Under the pieces are notes generated by a model. The model saw nothing but the letters and a program-made list of their open reading frames with translations. It made no database searches and was not told the DNA's origin. The translations under genes were made by a program, and so were the position numbers. From SFTH01 sp963643985 (lineage in GTDB: Bacteria; Bacillota; Clostridia; Christensenellales; Aristaeellaceae), in the NCBI GenBank assembly GCA_963643985.1, contig CAVINP010000067.1:1-11246 (forward strand): a stretch of DNA of 11,246 nucleotides, read 5' to 3'. Positions 6,482 through 11,246 of this stretch are shown piece after piece (position 1 is the stretch's first letter; the number at the start of each line of letters is the position of its first letter).

Positions 6482-7276
6482 ATGAATTATTTTAAGAACG
6501 TACGCCGACTGGTGGTCAAGGTCGGCACATCCACATTGACCTACGAGACGGCAAAACTGAACCTTCAACGCATGGACAGGCTGACGCGCGTGCTGGCGGA
6601 TCTGCGCAATCGGGGCATCGAGGTCATACTCGTTTCCTCCGGCGCGATTGCCGTGGGTGTCAGCAAGCTCAAGCTGCCGGCCAAGCCGCACGACATCGGC
6701 GGACGTCAGGCCTGTGCGGCGGTGGGCCAGTGCGAGCTGATGTACATCTACGACAAGCTCTTTGGCGAGTACGGCCAGACCACGGCGCAAGTGCTGCTCA
6801 CGCGCGACTGCGTGGACGATGCGCTGCGGCTCAACAACATCCGCAGTGCCTTTGAACGCCTGCTGGACATGGGCGCTCTGCCGATCATCAACGAAAATGA
6901 TACGGTGTCGATCGAGGAAATCGAGTTCGGTGACAACGATACGCTCTCGGCCGTGGTTGCGCGCATCGTCAGGGCAGACGCACTGGTGATACTGACCGAC
7001 ATAGACGGCCTGCACGCGCAGAATCCGACCGAGCATCCGGATGCCCCGCTGATTCACGTGGTGGATCACATCGATGAGGAAACGAAGCGCATCGCGGGTG
7101 GCGCAGGCTCTTCGCGCGGCACGGGCGGCATGTATACCAAGGTGACGGCCGCCGAGCAGGCCACGGGTGCGGGCATCGTCACTGCCATCGCAGACGGCTC
7201 CGATCCGGAAATACTCTACCGTCTGCTGGACGGCGATGAAGTCGGCACGGTTTTTACCGCCAACGAAAGGACTTGA
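6482..7276 (+). CDS. proB: Glutamate 5-kinase (gamma-glutamyl kinase)
   Basis: This cytoplasmic enzyme phosphorylates L-glutamate with ATP to gamma-glutamyl phosphate, the first and normally feedback-controlled step of proline synthesis. The amino acid kinase fold is clear: RRLVVKVGTSTLT near 8-20, VILVSSGAIAVGV (48-60), GALPIINENDTVS (131-143), FGDNDTLSA (149-157), ILTDIDGLH (170-178) and GTGGMYTK (213-220). At 264 residues it is the short form, lacking the C-terminal PUA domain of the E. coli enzyme (about 367 residues). ATG 6482 is preferred because GGAG at 6469-6472 is well spaced; an in-frame ATG at 6422 lies upstream of the promoter. Only four bases separate its stop from proA. Confidence 0.96.
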   Translation: MNYFKNVRRLVVKVGTSTLTYETAKLNLQRMDRLTRVLADLRNRGIEVILVSSGAIAVGVSKLKLPAKPHDIGGRQACAAVGQCELMYIYDKLFGEYGQTTAQVLLTRDCVDDALRLNNIRSAFERLLDMGALPIINENDTVSIEEIEFGDNDTLSAVVARIVRADALVILTDIDGLHAQNPTEHPDAPLIHVVDHIDEETKRIAGGAGSSRGTGGMYTKVTAAEQATGAGIVTAIADGSDPEILYRLLDGDEVGTVFTANERT

Positions 7277-7280
7277 TCGC

Positions 7281-8528
7281 ATGATAAACATACAGGATAT
7301 CGGCATCCGAGCCAAGGCGGCAGCGCGGGCTTTGGCGGCGGCGAGTGCAGGGAAGAAGCGTGAAGCGCTGCACGTCATGGCGCATGAAGTCATGTCGGCT
7401 GCGCAGGACATATTTGAAGCGAACGCCCGAGATTTGGAAGCGGCGCGTGCAAACGGTATGAGCGAGGCGTTGCAGGATCGCCTGCGTCTGACGCAGTCCC
7501 GCCTGCAGGGCATGGCAGACGGCATGCACAAGGTTGCCGATATGGCGGATCCCGTCGGCGAGGTACTGGGCGGCAATACGCTTGCGAACGGCCTGCGGCT
7601 TGAAAAGCGCAGCGTGCCCTTCGGCGTGATCGGCGTGATATATGAGGCGCGTCCCAACGTGACCGGCGATGCGGCGGCGCTGTGTTTCAAGAGCGGCAAT
7701 GCCTGCATACTGCGCGGCGGCAAGGAAGCGATTCATTCCAACACGGCAATTGCGCGTGCACTTTGGCACGGCCTTGAAAAATCGGGCATGAACCCGGACA
7801 GCGTGATGCTGATCGAGGACACGAGCCGCGAGAGTGCCACGGCGCTGATGCGTGCCAACGGCTGGCTGGATCTGCTGATCCCCCGCGGCGGCGCCGGGCT
7901 GATCCGCTCCGTGGTGGAGAACGCGACCGTGCCGGTGATCGAGACGGGTGTGGGCAACTGTCACGTCTACGTGGAAAAGACGGCGGATGTCGACATGGCG
8001 GCCGAGATCGTGTTCAATGCCAAGACTTCCCGCCCGTCGGTCTGCAATGCCATGGAGACGCTGCTGGTGGATCGCGAGATTGCGGAACGGGCACTGCCGG
8101 TGATTGCCGAAAAATTGTGCGAAAAGCAGGTCGAGATCCGCGGCTGCGAGGAAACAAGGCGCATACTGCCCGAAGCCAAGACTGCCACCGAAGAGGATTA
8201 CGCAAAGGAATTCTTGGATTACATACTGGCCGTGAAGGTCGTGGACGATATCGATGCTGCCATAGCGCACATCGACCGCCATTCCACGCATCACAGCGAG
8301 GCGATCGTCACGCGCGACTACGCTGCGGCGGAAAAGTTCACCGCTCTGGTGGATGCGGCTGCGGTGTACGTGAATGCCTCCACGCGCTTTACCGACGGCG
8401 GCGAGTTCGGCCTGGGCGCGGAGATCGGCATTTCCACCCAGAAACTGCACGCCCGCGGCCCGCTGGGGCTGCGGCAGCTGGTCTCCTACAAATATATTGT
8501 CCGCGGTGACGGCCAGATACGTGTTTAA
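7281..8528 (+). CDS. proA: Glutamate-5-semialdehyde dehydrogenase (gamma-glutamyl phosphate reductase)
   Basis: This 415-residue cytoplasmic enzyme of the aldehyde dehydrogenase superfamily reduces gamma-glutamyl phosphate with NADPH to glutamate 5-semialdehyde, which cyclises to pyrroline-5-carboxylate. Clear family stretches are VPFGVIGVIYEARPNVT (112-128), ETGVGNCHVYV (221-231), KTSRPSVCNAMETLLV (248-263) and FTDGGEFGLGAEIGIST (370-386). Cys255 in PSVCNA is the expected catalytic thiol. The length matches ordinary ProA. ATG 7281 has AAAGGA at 7266-7271, and it follows the proB stop by four bases, so the genes are translationally linked. The final enzyme, ProC, is not in the window. Confidence 0.97.
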   Translation: MINIQDIGIRAKAAARALAAASAGKKREALHVMAHEVMSAAQDIFEANARDLEAARANGMSEALQDRLRLTQSRLQGMADGMHKVADMADPVGEVLGGNTLANGLRLEKRSVPFGVIGVIYEARPNVTGDAAALCFKSGNACILRGGKEAIHSNTAIARALWHGLEKSGMNPDSVMLIEDTSRESATALMRANGWLDLLIPRGGAGLIRSVVENATVPVIETGVGNCHVYVEKTADVDMAAEIVFNAKTSRPSVCNAMETLLVDREIAERALPVIAEKLCEKQVEIRGCEETRRILPEAKTATEEDYAKEFLDYILAVKVVDDIDAAIAHIDRHSTHHSEAIVTRDYAAAEKFTALVDAAAVYVNASTRFTDGGEFGLGAEIGISTQKLHARGPLGLRQLVSYKYIVRGDGQIRV

Positions 8529-8547
8529 ACCGATATCAAACGGTTTA
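8526..8547 (+). other. Small stem-loop at the proA stop codon
   Basis: TAAACCG at 8526-8532, which includes the proA stop, pairs with CGGTTTA at 8541-8547 around an 8-nt loop. There is no following T run and the stem is only seven pairs, so it is not a convincing terminator. It might be a weak processing or attenuation structure between proA and the thioredoxin gene, or chance. Confidence 0.25.
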
Positions 8548-8574
8548 TATACCCTTTGAACGGAGGTGTTTTAG

Positions 8575-8886
8575 ATGGCACTTAAAATGATAAAGAGTCA
8601 GGCGGAATTTGAAAAAGAGGTTCTGAAAAACAGCAAGCCTGTCCTCGTTGATTTCTGGGCGACCTGGTGCGGGCCGTGCAAGATGCTTGCGCCTCTGCTG
8701 GAGCAGCTCGCATCCGCACATCCCGAGATCGATATAGCCAAGGTGAATGTAGACGAAAACGCCGATCTCGCGGTGAACTATCGCATCGCGGCCATACCGA
8801 CCCTGTTGCTGTTCAAGGCGGGTCAGGTGGACAAGCAATCCGTGGGCTATGTTGACATGGCCGGGCTTGAGCAGCTGATCCTCTGA
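8575..8886 (+). CDS. Thioredoxin
   Basis: This 103-residue single-domain thioredoxin, a cytoplasmic dithiol reductant for ribonucleotide reductase, peroxiredoxins and other enzymes, has the canonical active site WCGPC at residues 31-35 in VDFWATWCGPCKMLAP. It also has the cis-proline Pro75 in IAAIPTLLLF. The ending (GYVDMAGLEQLIL) is slightly shorter than the usual 105-110 residues. GGAGGTG at 8562-8568 sets the ATG. It lies 46 bp after proA in the same direction and could share that transcript; no separate promoter is evident. Its last 40 bp overlap the end of the convergent esterase gene, and no terminator lies between them. Confidence 0.95.
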   Translation: MALKMIKSQAEFEKEVLKNSKPVLVDFWATWCGPCKMLAPLLEQLASAHPEIDIAKVNVDENADLAVNYRIAAIPTLLLFKAGQVDKQSVGYVDMAGLEQLIL

Positions 8887-9476
8887 AGCGCCCATGCGAA
8901 GGCCTTTGCCGTTCGCAGGTCCGCATCCCTGAAATGGTTTCCCCTGTTCCATTCGAGCGTACAGAGCACATTCTGTGCGCTCAATATTTTTTGGCACTGC
9001 ACGATCGGGTCCCGCGCCATGTTCTCCCGATCGCCGAGGCTGAGGTAGACCGCAGCGCAGTTCACGGGGTTCTGCCGCAGATAGTCGGTGAACCCCGGGA
9101 ACCAGACGGAGGGCGAAGCTGCCGCGACAGCCGCAAATCTGTCCGTCCGGCAGGCCGCCCACAGGGCAAACAGCCCCGCAAGGGAATAGCCGCCGACGAT
9201 GTACCGCCTGCCCGTATCCGCGCACGTATTTTCGATGAACGACAGCGTCCGTGCCGCCGCGCCGCCGAAGTCGGTCTTTCCGAACGCGGCGGGCGCAGCC
9301 CAGGGCGTGAGATCGTCGTTCCAATTATCCACCTGCACGGCCAGCAGTTCAAAGGGAGTAGCGGACAAATCCCGTATGGTGGCCACTTCGTTCCCGATCG
9401 CCGAAATTTCATGCCCGTCCACGGGCTGAAAGAGTACATAGGGCGCACCCTCGTCACCATAGCGTTTCAGTATCAT
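8847..9476 (-). CDS. Alpha/beta-hydrolase esterase (esterase D / PF00756-like)
   Basis: This 209-residue protein has the alpha/beta-hydrolase nucleophile elbow IVGGYSLAGLFALW with Ser98. A likely acid follows in LSLGDRE (Asp149), and the catalytic histidine in NRGNHF (His181). AASPSVWFPGF after the elbow is typical of the putative esterase family that includes enterochelin esterase-like and S-formylglutathione hydrolase-like proteins. The substrate is unknown. No signal peptide is seen. I chose ATG 9476 over the GTG at 9479 because GAGAGG (complement of 9484-9489) is seven bases away. This start overlaps the TGA of the upstream amidohydrolase by one base, so the two genes are coupled. The last codons are antisense to the thioredoxin gene over 40 bp. 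Confidence 0.85.
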   Translation of the reverse strand: MILKRYGDEGAPYVLFQPVDGHEISAIGNEVATIRDLSATPFELLAVQVDNWNDDLTPWAAPAAFGKTDFGGAAARTLSFIENTCADTGRRYIVGGYSLAGLFALWAACRTDRFAAVAAASPSVWFPGFTDYLRQNPVNCAAVYLSLGDRENMARDPIVQCQKILSAQNVLCTLEWNRGNHFRDADLRTAKAFAWALQRISCSSPAMST

Positions 9477-10561
9477 CACAGTGCCTCTCTTTTTACGATT
9501 TCCCGATACAGGGCGAGCACGGGTTCGATGACGGCATCCTCAAATTCGTATCCGTCCGTGTGCAGCGCCGCATGATCCCTGCCGCAGCCGATGCCCATGA
9601 ACGCGCCGCGCGTCCTTTGCAGGTAATAGCCGAAGTCCTCCGACCAGCGGAAAGGCTCGCTCGGGCAGGTGACCTTGCGCCCGAGACTCCGCGCGATCCC
9701 GTCAAGCTTGGCGACGCACTTTGCATCGTTGATCGTGGCGGGGAATTCCTCGATGCGCGTTATGTCAATCGTCAGGCCGTCCTTTTTTGAAAGCTCGGCG
9801 GCAGTTTCCTCGATCTGAGCGATGAAGGTATCGTATTCGTCCTGATGCTCTGCCCGAAGCGTGAGCCTCAGCGTCCCTTCGCCCGCGGAGACGCCGTAGG
9901 AACGGCTACCGGACTCTATGCCGATGACCGTCCCCAGCACGATGCCCCTGTGCTTTTCGCGAATCAGCTCATCCATGCGAATTATGACACCCGCGATGGC
10001 GCTGCCGGGGTTGGCACCGCTTTGGGGATAGGCCGCATGCGCCTGCCTGCCGTGAAAGCAGATTTCAAGCCCGGTGGACGCGCAGGCAAAGGTGTGCTCC
10101 GGCAGGATTACCTCACCGCAGTCATATCCCGGAATGTTGTGAAAGCCGTAGATTTCGCCGATGTGCTTTTCGTTTATGAGGGATGCGCACACGGCGGCAC
10201 CCGTGCCGTTTTCCTCGCCGGGCTGGAAAATCAGGTAGACATCCCGTGTCAGCTGCACCGTTTCCAGCCACAGCGCGAAGCCCGCCAGCACGGCGCTGTG
10301 CCCGTCGTGGCCGCAGAGGTGGCGAGGAATGCCGTCGGCGCAGGTCACGGCATCGAAGTCCGCGCGAAAGGCCAGCGGCGCAAGGGAAGATGTGCCCCGC
10401 TTCAGCGCGTAAAACCATGTGCCCCTGTCTTCGATTTCGATGCTCTGCGTGTGTTCTTTGATAAAACGCATCAGAATCTGCTTTGTCTTCGTTTCATGAT
10501 TGGATTTTTCGGGATTGTTGTGAAGTTCCCTCCGAAGCTGCACGATAAGTTCCGTGTCCAT
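9476..10561 (-). CDS. M20D-type amidohydrolase / peptidase
   Basis: This 361-residue cytoplasmic metalloenzyme resembles the M20D subfamily, which removes acyl groups from N-acyl amino acids (hippurate hydrolase, IAA-amino acid hydrolase and N-acetyldiaminopimelate deacetylase relatives). Visible metal-site motifs are LAFRADFDA (63-71), HLCGHDGHSAVLAG (81-94), QPGEENGTGA (113-122), FHNIPGY (140-146) and DHAALHTDGYEFED (329-342). GRQAHAAYPQSGANPG (171-186) belongs to the dimerisation domain. The probable dimetal ligands are Cys83, His85, Glu117, His141 and His334. ATG 10561 has GGAGG (complement of 10570-10574) eight bases upstream; a GTG at 10570 would overlap that site. It is the first gene of a two-gene unit with the esterase. 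The exact substrate is not readable. Confidence 0.92.
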   Translation of the reverse strand: MDTELIVQLRRELHNNPEKSNHETKTKQILMRFIKEHTQSIEIEDRGTWFYALKRGTSSLAPLAFRADFDAVTCADGIPRHLCGHDGHSAVLAGFALWLETVQLTRDVYLIFQPGEENGTGAAVCASLINEKHIGEIYGFHNIPGYDCGEVILPEHTFACASTGLEICFHGRQAHAAYPQSGANPGSAIAGVIIRMDELIREKHRGIVLGTVIGIESGSRSYGVSAGEGTLRLTLRAEHQDEYDTFIAQIEETAAELSKKDGLTIDITRIEEFPATINDAKCVAKLDGIARSLGRKVTCPSEPFRWSEDFGYYLQRTRGAFMGIGCGRDHAALHTDGYEFEDAVIEPVLALYREIVKREAL

Positions 10562-10586
10562 GTCAACCACCTCCCTGTATATACCG

Positions 10587-10615
10587 ATTTTACATCATAT
10601 TCTCTGTCCGGACAA
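10587..10615 (-). promoter_or_regulatory. Promoter of the amidohydrolase-esterase unit
   Basis: On the - strand, TTGTCC (complement of 10610-10615), a 17-bp spacer and TAAAAT (complement of 10587-10592) make a reasonable promoter. The start would be near 10580, about 19 nt before the ATG. The exact palindrome TGTCCGGACA at 10605-10614 overlaps the -35 and could bind a regulator. Confidence 0.6.
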
Positions 10616-10739
10616 GATAATAATTATTGATTCAACTCATTTTTCCCGATGCAGAGTTTACCGACCCTTCCATCCCCGGCCTTCCTCATCGTGAATGAGT
10701 GGCGGTGGGAGTTGGAGCGAAATAATTATCTTAAAATAC

Positions 10740-10769
10740 TTGACAAAATGTGTCGGGTGGGGGTAAAAT
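10740..10769 (+). promoter_or_regulatory. Promoter of the repeat-protein gene
   Basis: Consensus TTGACA at 10740-10745, an 18-bp spacer with a G-rich run, and TAAAAT at 10764-10769. The start would be near 10776, with a leader of about 39 nt and GGAGG at 10803-10807 seven bases before the ATG. The region from 10616 to 10739 between the divergent promoters holds nothing else I can support. Confidence 0.75.
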
Positions 10770-10814
10770 GAGAGCAGCAAAAATAAAATACTGACGTAAC
10801 CCGGAGGCGATATC

Positions 10815-11246
10815 ATGAAAAAGTATTTGGCGTATTTGTTGATCCTGGCCATATTGTTGAGCTGCGTGCCGACAACCCTGGCCGAGGAAACGGCAACGGA
10901 GGAACCCGCAGCGGTTGCCGAGGTCGAAGAAACGACCCCGGAACCCGCAGAGGAAGCCGAGGAAACCGGGGAAGAAACCATCGTTGATCCGACGGCAGTA
11001 CCGACGGCGGAACCTGCTGCCGAACCGACGGCGGAACCTGCTGCCGAACCGACGGCGGAACCTGCTGCCGAACCGACGGCGGAACCTGCTGCCGAACCGA
11101 CGGCGGAACCTGCTGCCGAACCGACGGCGGAACCTGCTGCCGAACCGACGGCGGAACCTGCTGCCGAACCGACGGCGGAACCTGCTGCCGAACCGACGGC
11201 GGAACCTGCTGCCGAACCGACGGCGGAACCTGCTGCCGAACCGACG
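10815..11246 (+). CDS. Secreted or lipid-anchored Pro/Thr/Ala/Glu-repeat protein (partial)
   Basis: The frame from ATG 10815 stays open to the window end (144 codons). It begins MKKYLAYLLILAILLSC, a basic end and a hydrophobic core. Two cleavage readings are possible: lipoprotein processing at LLSC (Cys17), or type I cleavage after TLA at residue 23. An acidic low-complexity stretch follows (about residues 24-58, rich in Glu, Ala, Thr and Pro). From residue 63 the octapeptide PTAEPAAE is repeated ten times and then begins an eleventh. Such Pro/Thr-rich repeats typically form an extended stalk or wall-spanning segment, so a functional domain probably lies beyond the window. Family and function are unknown. 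Promoter and ribosome site are both strong, and it diverges from the amidohydrolase gene. Confidence 0.85.
   Translation, partial: MKKYLAYLLILAILLSCVPTTLAEETATEEPAAVAEVEETTPEPAEEAEETGEETIVDPTAVPTAEPAAEPTAEPAAEPTAEPAAEPTAEPAAEPTAEPAAEPTAEPAAEPTAEPAAEPTAEPAAEPTAEPAAEPTAEPAAEPT
11001..11246 (+). repeat. Perfect 24-bp tandem repeat array
   Basis: Ten identical 24-bp units occupy 11001-11240 and six bases of an eleventh follow at the window end. Each unit encodes PTAEPAAE in frame. A diverged precursor (PTAV codons) sits at 10989-11000. No base differs among the full units, which points to recent expansion or ongoing homogenisation. A 24-bp unit keeps the frame when copy number changes. The true array length is unknown because the window ends inside it. 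Confidence 0.97.

Noticed and set aside
6428..7723. Long open frame (431 codons) on the - strand through proB and the start of proA
   Set aside because: It is antisense to two unmistakable enzymes, has no family resemblance or ribosome site, and GC-rich codon bias easily leaves such frames open.
7254..8450. Long open frame (398 codons) on the - strand through proA
   Set aside because: It is a shadow of proA. The composition is rich in His, Arg and Gln as expected for an antisense reading, with no recognisable domain.
9845..10630. Open frame of 261 codons on the + strand inside the amidohydrolase gene
   Set aside because: It is antisense to a protein with complete M20 metal-site motifs and shows no motifs of its own.
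10685..10699. Small stem-loop CTCAT/ATGAG between the divergent promoters
   Set aside because: Five pairs with a five-base loop, no T run and no positional logic; likely chance.
10658..10981. Open frame of 107 codons on the - strand over the divergent promoter region
   Set aside because: Half of it is antisense to the signal peptide and acidic region of the repeat protein, and the rest crosses two promoters. The Ser/Ala-rich start reflects the low-complexity complement.
11001..11246. Possible CRISPR array
   Set aside because: The 24-bp units are directly adjacent with no spacers and are in frame within a coding sequence.

Overview
The window reads as a gene-dense piece of a Clostridia-type (Bacillota) chromosome. 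The evidence is strong GGAGG-type ribosome binding sites, canonical TTGACA/TATAAT promoters, a DUF1836 protein, an AraC regulator with a helical N-terminal region, a GPH-family sugar symporter and a Pro/Thr/Ala/Glu repeat surface protein. A gut Clostridia relative is plausible, but the genus cannot be fixed from the sequence. No tRNA, rRNA, CRISPR array, phage gene or full insertion sequence was seen.

Layout. (1) 1-92: the end of an unidentified + strand gene and a perfect-dyad bidirectional terminator. (2) 93-1414: a divergent pair, a DUF1836 regulator-like gene (-) and an SGNH/GDSL hydrolase (+), sharing a promoter region with a paired TTCSGAA motif that looks like an operator. (3) 1434-1597: a 164-bp palindromic MITE-like element with TA ends, just upstream of the next promoter. 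(4) 1646-6382: a sugar-use locus with an AraC-type regulator, a cytoplasmic GH3 beta-glycosidase and a GPH sugar:cation symporter. The likely scheme is import of a beta-linked oligosaccharide or glycoside, hydrolysis in the cytoplasm, and control by the AraC protein. (5) 6427-8886: a strong promoter, proB and proA (the first two steps of proline synthesis from glutamate), then a thioredoxin. (6) 8847-10561 on the - strand: an M20D-type amidohydrolase followed by an alpha/beta-hydrolase esterase. They overlap by one base, and the esterase runs 40 bp into the thioredoxin gene tail to tail. (7) 10571-11246: a divergent promoter region and the start of a secreted or lipid-anchored protein. That protein runs into at least ten identical 24-bp repeats encoding PTAEPAAE and is cut by the window end.

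Most of the window is ordinary metabolism. The parts most worth a second look are the MITE-like palindrome, the perfect 24-bp repeat array, the operator-like dyads at 647-677 and 6456-6481, and the divergent GH3 enzyme with changed glycone-site sequence, an extended N-terminal region and a helical C-terminal tail. I found no convincing previously undescribed multi-gene system.
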